Shown piece after piece: positions 37,911 through 46,610 of a DNA stretch of 64,000 bases. The position numbers were made by a program, and so were the translations under genes. Source of the stretch: Gammaproteobacteria bacterium (GTDB lineage Bacteria; Pseudomonadota; Gammaproteobacteria; Xanthomonadales; Wenzhouxiangellaceae); the NCBI GenBank assembly GCA_003567685.1, contig PWYW01000067.1, positions 33,322 to 97,321 of the forward strand, given 5' to 3'. Every line of letters begins with the position of its first letter. The stretch's first letter is position 1. The notes beneath the pieces were generated by a model. It made no database searches. It was not told the DNA's origin and worked only from the letters and a program-made list of their open reading frames with translations.

Positions 37911-37972
37911 GCAGTGTGGAAAACCCGGATTGTACTCAAGGCGGCGCGCTGCCGGCGTCATGACCCAACCCC

Positions 37973-38148
37973 TACTAGTACCTGCATAAGTATTGCCACA
38001 TTCAGCTTGTCTCTCGGCGTTCGTGGCAAGGCGTCGGCGCGCCGGTGTAGCCACCCTACATCAAGCGCCGAGAACGCAGTCCACGGACGCCGAGAGGCAA
38101 GCCCGAAGGGAGCTCCTGAATGAGGCAATACTTATGCAGGTACTAGTA
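37973..38148. mobile_element. 172-bp hairpin element with 31-bp inverted repeats, TA-flanked
   Basis: The element 37975-38146 has ends CTAGTACCTGCATAAGTATT... that match in inverted orientation over 31 bp with one mismatch. It is bounded by TA on both sides, and the eight bases TACTAGTA occur at both edges. The interior arms (TCTCGGCGT..., TGTAG/CTACA centre) are also partly complementary, so the whole can fold as one long hairpin. No ORF. It fits a TA-targeting (IS630/Tc1-type) MITE. It sits in the msrA-sbcB divergent gap. Confidence 0.75.
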
Positions 38149-38176
38149 TCGACCGCCCACCGCCAAAGGCCGGCGC

Positions 38177-38182
38177 TACAAT
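38177..38182 (+). promoter_or_regulatory. -10 box implying leaderless sbcB mRNA
   Basis: TACAAT in GCGCTACAATGG ends 6 bp before the sbcB ATG (38189), so transcription would start at or next to the start codon. No Shine-Dalgarno is visible. Confidence 0.5.
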
Positions 38183-38188
38183 GGCTGC

Positions 38189-39628
38189 ATGACCCAGCCC
38201 AGCTTTCTCTGGCACGACTTCGAAACCTTCGGTGCCGACCCTCGCCGCGACCGCCCCTGCCAGTTCGCCGCCCTGCGCAGCAATGCGTCGCTTGAAGTCA
38301 TCGACGAACCGGTGGTGATTTACTGCCAACCGCCGCTGGACCGCCTGCCGCACCCGGATGCCTGCCTGATTACCGGTATCAGCCCGCAACAAGCCGCCGA
38401 ACTCGGCTTGCCGGAGCATGAGTTTGCCGAACGCATTCATCAACTGATGAGCGAGCCGGCCACCTGCACGGTGGGCTACAACAACTTCCGGTTCGATGAT
38501 GAAGTAAGCCGGCACCTGTTCTGGCGTAATTTCTTCGATCCCTATTCACGGGAGTACGCGAACGGCAACAGCCGCTTCGATCTGATCGACCTGCTCAGAA
38601 TGACCCGCGCGCTGCGCCCGGAAGGCATCCACTGGCCCGACAGGGATGACGGCAAACCCAGCTTCCGCCTGGAAGACCTGGCCAGGGCCAACGGCCTGGA
38701 CACCAGCCGCGCCCATGACGCCCTGGCCGATGTCGACAACACCCTTGCCATGGCCCGCCTGGTTGCCCGGCACCAGCCGCGCCTGTGGCACTGGGCCTTG
38801 TCGCTGCGCGATAAGGAAACGGTCAACCGGCTGCTGTTCAAACAGGAGCCGCTGGTACACAGCTCGGCCCGTCTGCCGGCCGAGCATTGCGCCACCTCGC
38901 TGGTACTGCCGTTTGCGCCCCACCCGCGCTTCAGGGGCCAGTGGCTGGTCTGGGACCTTCGCCACGACCCCGCGCCTTTCAGCGCGCTGGATCTCGACAC
39001 CCTGGCCGATTGCCTGTGGACGCCCTCAGCCGACCTGCCCGAAGGCTTCCAGCGCCTGCCGATAAAGACCCTGCGCGCCAATCGCTGTCCAATGATTGCG
39101 CCCACCAGCGTCATGGACGGGGAAAGCCGGCAACGAACCGGTCTTGACCTTGCCCGGGTGGATGACCACCGTCACCGCCTGGAAGCCGACCAGCGTCTCC
39201 AGCAGCGGCTGGTCGCCCTGTTCGGCCAGGACAACCCGCTGCCCGCCAGCCGGGACGCCGAAGCCGATCTCTATGGCGGCTTCGTGCCGCGCGACGACCA
39301 GCGCCTGTTCCCCGAGATTCGTAGCGCCAGCAGCGACCGGCTGGCAGCCATGCGGCGACCGTTCAGCGACGAACGACTGAATGAGCTGTTGCTGGCCTAC
39401 CGGGCGCGGCGCTGGCCCGACTCGCTCAGCGCTGATGAGCAAAGCGAGTGGGCCGAACGTCGTGAGGCGCGCCTGCTGCACGATCCGGACCTCGCCTCCA
39501 TCCAGTGGCCGGCCTTTCAGGCACGCCTGGCACAACTCAGGCAGGAAAGACCCGATGCGAGCGAGCTGCTGAGCGACCTGGAACGCTGGGCAGCCCACCT
39601 GGGCCTGAACCAGCAATCAGTCACTTAG
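38189..39628 (+). CDS. sbcB: Exodeoxyribonuclease I
   Basis: 479 residues, normal for ExoI. DEDDh exonuclease domain at about 1-185 (FLWHDFETFGADPRRD, VGYNNFRFDDE, ARAHDALADVDNT), then SH3-like and C-terminal helical domains. It degrades single-stranded DNA 3' to 5' in recombination and mismatch repair. No ribosome site precedes the ATG. The start was chosen by family alignment and the DFETF position. Confidence 0.96.
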   Translation: MTQPSFLWHDFETFGADPRRDRPCQFAALRSNASLEVIDEPVVIYCQPPLDRLPHPDACLITGISPQQAAELGLPEHEFAERIHQLMSEPATCTVGYNNFRFDDEVSRHLFWRNFFDPYSREYANGNSRFDLIDLLRMTRALRPEGIHWPDRDDGKPSFRLEDLARANGLDTSRAHDALADVDNTLAMARLVARHQPRLWHWALSLRDKETVNRLLFKQEPLVHSSARLPAEHCATSLVLPFAPHPRFRGQWLVWDLRHDPAPFSALDLDTLADCLWTPSADLPEGFQRLPIKTLRANRCPMIAPTSVMDGESRQRTGLDLARVDDHRHRLEADQRLQQRLVALFGQDNPLPASRDAEADLYGGFVPRDDQRLFPEIRSASSDRLAAMRRPFSDERLNELLLAYRARRWPDSLSADEQSEWAERREARLLHDPDLASIQWPAFQARLAQLRQERPDASELLSDLERWAAHLGLNQQSVT

Positions 39629-39898
39629 AGCGCCTTCCTCACCCATCGCCTTGGCTTGTTATGCACAACTGCCTGATTTGTTGTTTGACACTTTCTTGAC
39701 AGCTATAAACGCGCGCAAGACAGCAGGATCGGCGATAAATCATTGTTTTTAATGGCCTAAATTTAGTGGTCACTTATTGACCAAAGCGCTCCACCGCTTA
39801 CACCCGCCCACTATCCACCCAACTGCCCACAAAGTTATCCACAGCTTTTGTGGATAACTGGATTCAGCGCTGCAAAAGCCCTCCCGGAGCCTCGAAAA
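39629..39898. other. AT-rich intergenic region with paired perfect DnaA boxes
   Basis: About 270 bp without a gene, richer in A+T than its surroundings. Two perfect DnaA boxes (TTATCCACA at 39835-39843, complement at 39849-39857) form an 11-bp inverted repeat (39833-39859). A weaker match (CTATCCACC) lies at about 39811. TTGACA-like hexamers and an ATAAATCATTGTTTTTAATG stretch lie upstream. A replication-linked locus or a hairpin terminator would both fit. Confidence 0.6.
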
Positions 39899-40195
39899 TC
39901 AATTCAAACCGTGCACCGTCAGCGACGAAGCGTTCAAGGGAACCAGTTCCAACTGGGGGGACACTGGCGCTGCATCGCGCTCGACCGCACTTGCCTGCAA
40001 TGAAGCCTTGAGCAGCTTGTCGGAACGAGGCGAAACAAACTCGACCGAGCTGCCGTCCTCGAAATGCAACATCAACACGACCGGTGGCTGACCGTCTCGT
40101 CCGGGCCTGGCCACCACCGCGCTGATTCGCTTGCCCACGATTTCGTCGCGGAATTCACGGCTGCTGGTGGTAATGGTCGATGCAGTGTTCTTCAT
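39899..40195 (-). CDS. Hypothetical protein, 98 residues
   Basis: The ATG at 40195 has GAGGAC 8 bp upstream, and the longer frame to 40405 lacks support. Residues 15-60 look like a small beta-rich domain (KRISAVVARPGRDGQPPVVLM, HFEDGSSVEFVSPRSDKLL). No signal or membrane segment. Family not recognised. Divergent from the ComEA-like gene. Confidence 0.6.
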   Translation of the reverse strand: MKNTASTITTSSREFRDEIVGKRISAVVARPGRDGQPPVVLMLHFEDGSSVEFVSPRSDKLLKASLQASAVERDAAPVSPQLELVPLNASSLTVHGLN

Positions 40196-40436
40196 GGCGT
40201 TGTCCTCAGGTTGCGTTGGCTTTGGTGATCCGACGCTGACATTGAAACACCGGGGTTTCTCAAAACCTGAGAACAGGAATTCCGGCGATGTTGCCGGAAA
40301 TTTCTCAACGCTCAACAGGAAGTTTTGCGGATTTCGGCGATTGGCTGGCTGCCTAGACTGTAGCCAACGTCGAGCCGGCCGCTCGACGGAACTGGCAAAA
40401 GCCAACCATCAACACAGCTCATTGAGAGGAATCACC

Positions 40437-40724
40437 ATGAAAAATTTCAAGCACCTGATCGCCGCCATCGTCTTCGCGCTGAGCCTCAGCGGTCTGGCCC
40501 TGGCTGAGATCCCGGCAGTCGATATCAACACCGCCACCGCCGAGCAGCTTGCCGACGCATTGCATAACGTCGGCATCGCCAAGGCCGAAGCCATCGTCGC
40601 CTACCGCGAAGAGAATGGGCCTTTCGAACACATTGACGAGCTGGTCAACGTTCGCGGCATCGGCCTGGCCACGGTCGATCGCAACCGTGAACGGATTCAA
40701 CTGGCCAGCAGTGGCCAGGACTGA
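40437..40724 (+). CDS. Exported ComEA-like helix-hairpin-helix protein
   Basis: 95 residues from the ATG at 40437 with GAGAGGA upstream. Signal peptide about 1-22. Then the ComEA-type tandem HhH domain: DINTATAEQLADAL, VGIAKAEAIVAYRE, NGPFEHIDELVNVRGIG. Such proteins bind DNA in the periplasm, in competence or of unknown role. No other competence gene is adjacent. Confidence 0.92.
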   Translation: MKNFKHLIAAIVFALSLSGLALAEIPAVDINTATAEQLADALHNVGIAKAEAIVAYREENGPFEHIDELVNVRGIGLATVDRNRERIQLASSGQD

Positions 40725-40748
40725 ACCACCCGTCCAGCAAGCAGGGCA

Positions 40749-40775
40749 CCGGTCATCCTTTGCCGGGATGGCCGG
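40749..40775. terminator. Hairpin between convergent ComEA-like gene and recR
   Basis: A 10-bp stem with one mismatch (CCGGTCATCC / GGATGGCCGG) and a 7-nt loop, followed by AGTCTTATCGTT. Weak terminator candidate. Confidence 0.45.
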
Positions 40776-40813
40776 AGTCTTATCGTTAAAGAGCAGGCAT
40801 GCCTGTCGGGAAA

Positions 40814-41413
40814 TCAGCTGCCGAGTGGCCGTCTGGAAGAGAACGCGTGGGCGAGGGTCGAGCGGTCGGTGTGTTCCAGCTCACCGCCCAAGGGGACCCC
40901 CTGGGCAAGGCGTGACACGCGAACTTGATGTCGGGCAGCCATTTCCTGAAGGTAAAATGCGGTGGCCTCGCCTTCAACCGTGGTGTTGGTCGCAATGATG
41001 ATTTCTTCGATGTCCTCCTGGGCCATGCGCTGGTCCAGCAAGTCCAGACCCAGATCGTCCGGGCCAATACCATCCAGCGGAGACAGCCTTCCAAGGAGAA
41101 CGAAATATCGTCCCGCAAAACCGGTCGCAGCCTCGATGGCAAGAACATCCGCCGGGCTCTCGACAATGCACAGCAGGCTTCCATCGCGCTGATCATTCCG
41201 ACAGATGCGGCAAATCGGGTCGGCGGTGAAATTTCGACATTGGCGGCAGCGCTGAATGGCCTCCATGCCAGTACCCAGGGCGCGGGCAAGACGTTGCCCA
41301 CCATCACGGTCGCGCTCGAGCAAATGCAAGGCCATGCGCTGCGCGCTGCGTGCGCCCACGCCGGGCAGGCACCGCAGCGCTTCCAGCAGCTCGTCGAAGG
41401 GATCCGCACTCAT
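40814..41413 (-). CDS. recR: Recombination protein RecR
   Basis: 199 residues from MSADPFDELL at 41413. HhH (LRCLPGVGARSAQRMAL), C4 zinc finger (CRQCRNFTADPICRIC), and Toprim domain (LLCIVESPADVLAIE, LGRLSPLDGIGPDDL) occur in order. It acts with RecF/RecO to load RecA on gaps. Third gene of dnaX-ybaB-recR, 25 bp after ybaB. Confidence 0.98.
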   Translation of the reverse strand: MSADPFDELLEALRCLPGVGARSAQRMALHLLERDRDGGQRLARALGTGMEAIQRCRQCRNFTADPICRICRNDQRDGSLLCIVESPADVLAIEAATGFAGRYFVLLGRLSPLDGIGPDDLGLDLLDQRMAQEDIEEIIIATNTTVEGEATAFYLQEMAARHQVRVSRLAQGVPLGGELEHTDRSTLAHAFSSRRPLGS

Positions 41414-41438
41414 CGTGCCAGCGCCGGACGAGACCGCC

Positions 41439-41759
41439 TCAGGGCAGCGTGAACCCTGGCGGCAGCGGAATGCCGCCAGCCAGACCCGACATTTTTTCCT
41501 GGCTGGCCTTTTGCACCTTGTTGACGGCGTCATTGACGGCAGCCGCGACCAGGTCTTCGATCATTTCCCGATCATCGGCAATGTCAGGATCGATCCGAAC
41601 CTTGCGCACTTCATGCCGCCCGTTCATTTCCACCGATACCAGTCCGCCGCCCGCTTCACCGGTCACTTCGAGGTGGACCAGTTCTTCTTGCGCCTTCTTG
41701 AGGTTTTCCTGCATTTTCTGGGCCTGCTGCATCAGCTGGCCGATATTGCCTTTCATCAT
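41439..41759 (-). CDS. ybaB: YbaB/EbfC nucleoid-associated protein
   Basis: 106 residues. Helical N-terminus ([22 protein letters not shown]) and beta core ([16 protein letters not shown]) as in the DNA-binding YbaB dimer. Six bp after dnaX and before recR, the conserved order. Confidence 0.97.
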   Translation of the reverse strand: MMKGNIGQLMQQAQKMQENLKKAQEELVHLEVTGEAGGGLVSVEMNGRHEVRKVRIDPDIADDREMIEDLVAAAVNDAVNKVQKASQEKMSGLAGGIPLPPGFTLP

Positions 41760-41765
41760 CTTGTG

Positions 41766-43580
41766 TCAATGACTCCGTGTGTCGTTGGGTCGAATGGAAT
41801 CTCGCAGCACCTCGGCACCAAAGCGGGTACGAAGTTTCTGAACCAGCGGATCGCTGTCGATTGCTGCCTCGGCATCGGCCTGGGCGCTTTCGACCGCGCT
41901 TTGTTCGATGGTCGCCGGCGTAGCCAGCGGACCATCCTCGTCTGGATCGGCGGCCTGGACGACCAGGCGGACCGGCCCGCCCAGCCAATCACTCAGCGCG
42001 CTACTCAGGGCCTGTTTGATACCGTCAGTTACCAGAATCATATCGTCCGGTGCAGCGCGGAAGCTGACCAGTGGTTCACGCACCTCGTGCGGCACCAGCA
42101 GCCCGGCAACCATGCGTACCGAACCGTTGACCGAAATCGCGCCGAGCACGCGTGGCCAGGATTCACTATCCAGCATTCGATCACTGCGCCAACCGTTGCC
42201 GGCGGACTGGGCAGCTGGTTTCGCTGGCGAGCCGGCTGGGCCTCTGCTCACTGCAGGCTGCGCCGTAGAAGCGGCGGAGTCGAGGGCCGGTTCGATCGGG
42301 TCCGGTGGCCTTGGCGGCCAATCCACGGCATCAGGCGGCGTCGGGTCCGACCGGGATGGTGGTCCCGACCTGGCTTGAGGGGCATTCGCCGATGATGTCT
42401 GGGCGCTGGCTGCCGGCTGCGACTGGCGCCGTGATGTCTGGCCCGCCTGTTCAGGCTGCTCGGACTGGCCCGCACGGCCGCCGGCCGGCACATCGCCCTC
42501 GTCCGGCTGAAAAGCCAGCATCCGCAACAGCGTCATTTCACACCCCGTGCGGTCGCTGGGTGCCAGGCCCAGGTCGCGCCGGCCGGTAATCGCAATCTGG
42601 TAGTAGAGCTGCAAGTCTTCCGGGTCAAACCGTTCGGTCAGGGCCAGCAATTGGTCCCAGTCCGAGCGTGAATCATCGCGATAATCGCGCAGCTGCTGAA
42701 TCAGCGCCAGGCGGTGCAGCGCTTCGGCCAACTCCAGCAGCAAGCGGCTCATGTCGCGAGCCTGCGCAAACCCCTCGCTGATCACGGCCATTGCCGTGGC
42801 CGCGTTCCGTTCGGCAAGCGCTTCCAGCAACTCATGCACGTGGCGCTGCTCGACGCTGCCAAGCATCTGGGCCACGTCGTCTTCCAGCAAATGGCTGCCC
42901 CCGGCCAGGGCTTGATCCAGAAGACTCAGACCATCACGCATGCTGCCGTCGGCGGCGCGTGCCAACAGGCTGATGGCCTCGGGTTCGGCGGTCAGGAATT
43001 CCGACTCAAGAATGCGCTGCATCTGTGCAGCGATCTCATCCGGCGACAAACGGCGCAGATTGAACTGCAGGCAACGCGACAATATGGTGACCGGGATTTT
43101 CTGCGGGTCGGTCGTCGCGAGAACAAACTTGACGTGGTCAGGCGGCTCTTCCAGCGTTTTCAACAGCGCATTGAAGCTGTGCATCGAGAGCATGTGGACC
43201 TCATCGATCAGGTAGACCTTGAAACGTCCACGCGCCGGAGAATACTGCACGTTGTCGAGAATTTCGCGGGTATCGTCCACGCGGGTCCGAGACGCCGCAT
43301 CAATTTCAAGCAAGTCGACAAACCGCCCCTCATCGATCGCCACGCAGTGCTCGCAAACCCCGCAGGGCTCGGCGCTCATACCCTCCAGGCAATTGAGTGA
43401 CTTGGCAAAAATCCGGGCGATCGTGGTCTTGCCCACGCCACGCGTGCCGGTGAACAGAAAAGCGTGGTGAACCCGCCCTTCCCGAAGCGAGTTGCCAAGC
43501 ACTTTAACCACGTGCTGCTGGCCCACCAATTCGGCGAAATTCTTTGGGCGCCACTTCCTAGCAAGAACCTGATAACTCAC
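41766..43580 (-). CDS. dnaX: DNA polymerase III subunits gamma/tau
   Basis: 604 residues from the GTG at 43580 (AGGAAAA upstream; the protein then starts VSYQVLARKWRP). A start further upstream is less likely. Walker A (GTRGVGKTTIARIF), zinc module (CLEGMSAEPCGVCEHC), Walker B (IDEVHMLS), and sensor (LSRCLQF) are present. The C-terminal half carries a Pro/Ala/Ser/Gln-rich linker and the tau domain. It forms the clamp loader. I saw no E. coli-type A AAA AAG frameshift site. Confidence 0.97.
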   Translation of the reverse strand: MSYQVLARKWRPKNFAELVGQQHVVKVLGNSLREGRVHHAFLFTGTRGVGKTTIARIFAKSLNCLEGMSAEPCGVCEHCVAIDEGRFVDLLEIDAASRTRVDDTREILDNVQYSPARGRFKVYLIDEVHMLSMHSFNALLKTLEEPPDHVKFVLATTDPQKIPVTILSRCLQFNLRRLSPDEIAAQMQRILESEFLTAEPEAISLLARAADGSMRDGLSLLDQALAGGSHLLEDDVAQMLGSVEQRHVHELLEALAERNAATAMAVISEGFAQARDMSRLLLELAEALHRLALIQQLRDYRDDSRSDWDQLLALTERFDPEDLQLYYQIAITGRRDLGLAPSDRTGCEMTLLRMLAFQPDEGDVPAGGRAGQSEQPEQAGQTSRRQSQPAASAQTSSANAPQARSGPPSRSDPTPPDAVDWPPRPPDPIEPALDSAASTAQPAVSRGPAGSPAKPAAQSAGNGWRSDRMLDSESWPRVLGAISVNGSVRMVAGLLVPHEVREPLVSFRAAPDDMILVTDGIKQALSSALSDWLGGPVRLVVQAADPDEDGPLATPATIEQSAVESAQADAEAAIDSDPLVQKLRTRFGAEVLRDSIRPNDTRSH

Positions 43581-43668
43581 GACTTTTCCTGAATTCTGGA
43601 TGGATCCAGGCATGCCGCTGATGGCACACCTGGCAGGGCTTTGAGTGTACACGATACCGCGCCAGGCC

Positions 43669-43698
43669 TTGCTTAAGTCTCGGCGGTTCTGAGATAAT
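43669..43698 (+). promoter_or_regulatory. Promoter for the SRP RNA gene
   Basis: TTGCTT (43669-43674) and GATAAT (43693-43698), 18 bp apart, end about 7 bp before the RNA 5' end. Confidence 0.6.
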
Positions 43699-43705
43699 GC
43701 GATCT

Positions 43706-43818
43706 GGCGGCTCTCGCCGGTCTTCCCACACTGTTTTTCTCGTGAACCCCGTCAGGCCCGGAAGGGAGCAGCGGCAACGAGAAACGCAGGTGCTGGGGTC
43801 GGGCTGGTGGGGGCCGCC
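43706..43818 (+). ncRNA. ffs: Signal recognition particle RNA (4.5S)
   Basis: About 113 nt. The conserved SRP core is present (GTCAGGCCCGGAAGGGAGCAGC, GNRA-like apex, with the opposite strand GCAGGTGCTGGGGTC). Ends GGCGGC and GCCGCC pair. With Ffh it targets membrane proteins to the translocon. It is next to dnaX, as in many Gammaproteobacteria. Confidence 0.93.
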
Positions 43819-43969
43819 TCTTGCTATTCGACGGATCCTGGCAACGGGTGGTCAATCCGTCAGCTCAGCCACGATTGTTGTCAATCCGGCTCGACCCTGC
43901 AAACGACACTGACGCGCTCGGTGATGCGTTTTCTGAACCAGATTCATTTGCCCCTTGTACGGTTTTTTG

Positions 43970-43985
43970 TGTGACGGCCGTCACA
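43970..43985 (+). promoter_or_regulatory. Perfect CRP/Clp-type binding site
   Basis: TGTGACGGCCGTCACA is a full palindrome with the CRP half-sites TGTGA-N6-TCACA. It lies 264 bp before the S8 peptidase ATG. In Xanthomonas the CRP homologue Clp controls extracellular enzymes, which fits the target. A TAGCAT hexamer at 44013-44018 could be a -10. Confidence 0.7.
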
Positions 43986-44019
43986 TTTTCTTCATTTTTT
44001 TCCGTGTTTCACTAGCATT

Positions 44020-44248
44020 ACAGGTGCAATTGGCGGTATACCCACTGGGTCCCTGATGACAGGCGCCGGCCTTCCAAGGGGATGGTTTCGCCAAAAGCGG
44101 AGAAGGGAGCCGCGGTGAAACGATCAGATAGGCCTGCGCCAAAGCCGCCATCGGGACGCGGCTTTGGCCCTTAGGGGCCAGCTCCGCAGAAAGACGTTGA
44201 TCAAGGGGACAAAAATTGATCAAGCGATCAAACGGGAGAAACAAACTG
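44020..44248 (+). promoter_or_regulatory. Structured 5' leader of the S8 peptidase gene
   Basis: The 430-bp gap between ffs and the peptidase gene is not coding. Within it, 44081-44125 folds as a 12-bp stem (GATGGTTTCGCC / GGTGAAACGATC) with an AAAA bulge and an inner GCGG/CCGC hairpin. 44138-44168 is an 11-bp stem with a 9-nt loop. GGCCC-TTA-GGGCC follows and competes with it. I could not match it to a known riboswitch. Confidence 0.55.
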
Positions 44249-46474
44249 ATGTCGTGGAAAACACTTTCCATTTCGCTCGCAGGTGCAAGCCTGCTTGCCA
44301 CCGCCAGCAGCATGGCACTGGCCACCTCGGCCACTGAAGATCTCATCTCCAGCCAACCCACCGCCGCCGAATTCAGGCACGCCGCCCGACCTATTCAGGG
44401 CGAATACATCGTGGTCCTGCGCGAAGAGGCCGCGGCATTGGCCACCGAGGCAGACATGCGCTCGGGCGTGCCGATGGTCGAAACTGTCGCCAACGATATG
44501 GCCCGCGCGCACGGTGCCAGAGTTCAGGAGACGTTCTCACACGCGCTGCGCGGGTTTGTGGTCCAGGCCGACGATCGATCGCTGGTGCGCCTGCTGATGG
44601 ACGACCGGGTCGCCTTCATTGAGGAAAATGGCAAGGTCAGCATCAACCAGACCACCCAACCCAACGCCACCTGGGGCCTGGACCGCATCGATCAGCGCGA
44701 CTTGCCGCTGAATGGCACCTACACCTACGACACGACCGCATCGAACGTCTACACCTACATCGTTGACACCGGTGTTCGTCCGAACCATAACGAGTTCGGA
44801 AACCGTGTTCTGTCGGGCTTCACCGCCATCAATGATGGTCGTGGATCCAGTGACTGCAACGGCCATGGCACCCATGTTGCCGGTACCGTTGCCGGCAGCG
44901 TCTATGGCGTTGCCAAGGCCGCCCGCATTGTTCCGGTCCGGGTACTGGGCTGCACCGGTGGCGGCAGCAACGCTGGCGTCATCGCCGGCATGGACTGGAT
45001 TGCCGCCAACCACGTCAAGCCGGCCGTTGCCAACATGAGCCTCGGCGGTGGTGCCTCCACGGCCACCGATAACGCCGTTACCAACATGCGTAACGCGGGC
45101 GTCACCGTGGTTGTTGCCGCCGGTAACGAAAACCAGAACGCCTGTAACGTGTCACCGGCTCGGGCCGCCAGCGCCATCACGGTTGGTTCAACCACCACCA
45201 ACGACACCCGTTCGAACTTCTCGAACTGGGGTTCCTGCGTGGACATCTTCGCCCCCGGCAGCAACATCACGGCAGCCTGGCATACCAGCAACAGTGCTTT
45301 GAATACCATCAGCGGCACCTCGATGGCTGCCCCGCACGTGGCCGGCGTCGCCGCGCTGTTCCTGGCCAACAACCCGAATGCCACCCCGGCCCAGGTTGAA
45401 AACGCTGTTATCAGCAATTCCAGCACTGGCAAGCTCAGCGGCATCAACACTGGCTCGCCCAACCGTTTGGTCTATTCACGCTTCGGCGGCGGTGGCGGTT
45501 CTCCGGAACCTGAGCCGGAGCCGGGTGAACTCGAGAACGGTGTAGCCGTCAACAACCTGTCAGGCGGCGCCGGCTCCGAAGTGTTCTTCACCCTGGACGT
45601 CCCGCAGGGCGCCGAAGATCTCGTCATCCAGATCAGCGGTGGCACGGGCGATGCCGATCTCTACGTTCGCCGCGGCGCGCCACCCACCCAGTCCACTTAC
45701 GACTGCCGCCCCTACCTGAACGGCAACAACGAGACCTGCACCTTCTCCAGCCCGCAAGCCGGCACCTGGCATGTCATGCTCCGCGGCTTCCAAGCGTACT
45801 CTGGTGTCACCCTGGTTGCCTCATACGAAGAACCCAGCAACACGGTAGAGCTGGACAACGGTGTCCCCGTGACCGGCCTGGCCGGCCCGCAGGGTTCCGA
45901 GTTCTTCTTTACCCTGGATGTTCCGGAAGGAGCCAGCGACCTGGTCTTCCAGATGAGCGGTGGAACCGGCGACGCCGATCTTTACGTGCGGCGCGGTGCT
46001 GAGCCGACCCAGTCAACCTACGACTGCCGCCCTTACCTGAACGGCAACAACGAGACCTGCACCTTTGCCAGCCCGCAAGCCGGCACCTGGCACGTCATGG
46101 TTCGCGGTTATGCGGCCTTCAGCGGCGTTAACCTGGTTGGCAGCTACGAGGAAGCGCCCAGCGCACCCTGCACCAACTGCACACAGTACAGCGGAAGCCT
46201 CACTGGCACCGGCAACGCCCAGGTCCAGCCTGACGGCACCTGGTACCAGGCTGGCGCTGGCGTCCATCGCGGCTGGCTGGAAGGCCCGTCCAACGCCAAC
46301 TTCGACCTGGAACTGTATCGCTGGAACGGCAGCCGCTGGGTACGAGTGGCCCGCGCCAACACGGCCAACTCCAGCGAGTTCATCCAGTACAACGGCTCGG
46401 CCGGCTTCTACTACTGGCGGGTCCTCTCTGCCAGCGGTGCCGGTGCCTACGATCTCTGGCTGCAAACGCCCTGA
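44249..46474 (+). CDS. Secreted S8 family serine peptidase (subtilase) with two PPC domains
   Basis: 741 residues from the ATG at 44249 (GGGAG about 10 bp upstream); a TTG at 44216 would hide the signal peptide. Signal peptide about 1-28. Inhibitor_I9 propeptide about 52-125. Peptidase S8 about 140-410 with Asp173 (IVDTG), His206 (GHGTHVAG) and Ser358 ([11 protein letters not shown]). A Gly/Pro-Glu linker leads to two near-identical PPC domains (about 428-528 and 535-635), each with [13 protein letters not shown] and a Cys pair. About 100 more beta-rich residues end the protein. Secreted protease, preceded by a CRP-type site, followed by a strong terminator. Confidence 0.96.
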   Translation: MSWKTLSISLAGASLLATASSMALATSATEDLISSQPTAAEFRHAARPIQGEYIVVLREEAAALATEADMRSGVPMVETVANDMARAHGARVQETFSHALRGFVVQADDRSLVRLLMDDRVAFIEENGKVSINQTTQPNATWGLDRIDQRDLPLNGTYTYDTTASNVYTYIVDTGVRPNHNEFGNRVLSGFTAINDGRGSSDCNGHGTHVAGTVAGSVYGVAKAARIVPVRVLGCTGGGSNAGVIAGMDWIAANHVKPAVANMSLGGGASTATDNAVTNMRNAGVTVVVAAGNENQNACNVSPARAASAITVGSTTTNDTRSNFSNWGSCVDIFAPGSNITAAWHTSNSALNTISGTSMAAPHVAGVAALFLANNPNATPAQVENAVISNSSTGKLSGINTGSPNRLVYSRFGGGGGSPEPEPEPGELENGVAVNNLSGGAGSEVFFTLDVPQGAEDLVIQISGGTGDADLYVRRGAPPTQSTYDCRPYLNGNNETCTFSSPQAGTWHVMLRGFQAYSGVTLVASYEEPSNTVELDNGVPVTGLAGPQGSEFFFTLDVPEGASDLVFQMSGGTGDADLYVRRGAEPTQSTYDCRPYLNGNNETCTFASPQAGTWHVMVRGYAAFSGVNLVGSYEEAPSAPCTNCTQYSGSLTGTGNAQVQPDGTWYQAGAGVHRGWLEGPSNANFDLELYRWNGSRWVRVARANTANSSEFIQYNGSAGFYYWRVLSASGAGAYDLWLQTP

Positions 46475-46525
46475 GGGCTAAAGCCAGTCAACGCTCATAA
46501 CAAAAGCAATATGCACCACCACTCA

Positions 46526-46551
46526 GGCCCCGGACATCCGGGGCCTTTTTT
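46526..46551 (+). terminator. Rho-independent terminator of the S8 peptidase gene
   Basis: A 9-bp GC stem (GGCCCCGGA / TCCGGGGCC), 2-nt loop, and TTTTTT tail 52 bp after the stop. Confidence 0.92.
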
Positions 46552-46558
46552 ATGAGGC

Positions 46559-46600
46559 GGTAAAAGGTGAAAGGTAAAAGGTAAGAGGTAAAAGGTGAGA
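46559..46600. repeat. Six tandem heptanucleotides (GGTRARA)
   Basis: Units GGTAAAA, GGTGAAA, GGTAAAA, GGTAAGA, GGTAAAA, GGTGAGA occur in exact 7-nt register between the terminator and the BCCT gene end. It is the same kind of tract as 13913-13961. Confidence 0.85.
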
Positions 46601-46610
46601 AGGAGGCCTG

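Noticed and set aside
44041..44200. Cobalamin, c-di-GMP (GEMM), c-di-AMP or fluoride riboswitch before the subtilase
   Set aside because: Short stretches such as AAGGGA...GGTGAAA or GATGGTTTCGCC look suggestive, but the required conserved cores are absent.
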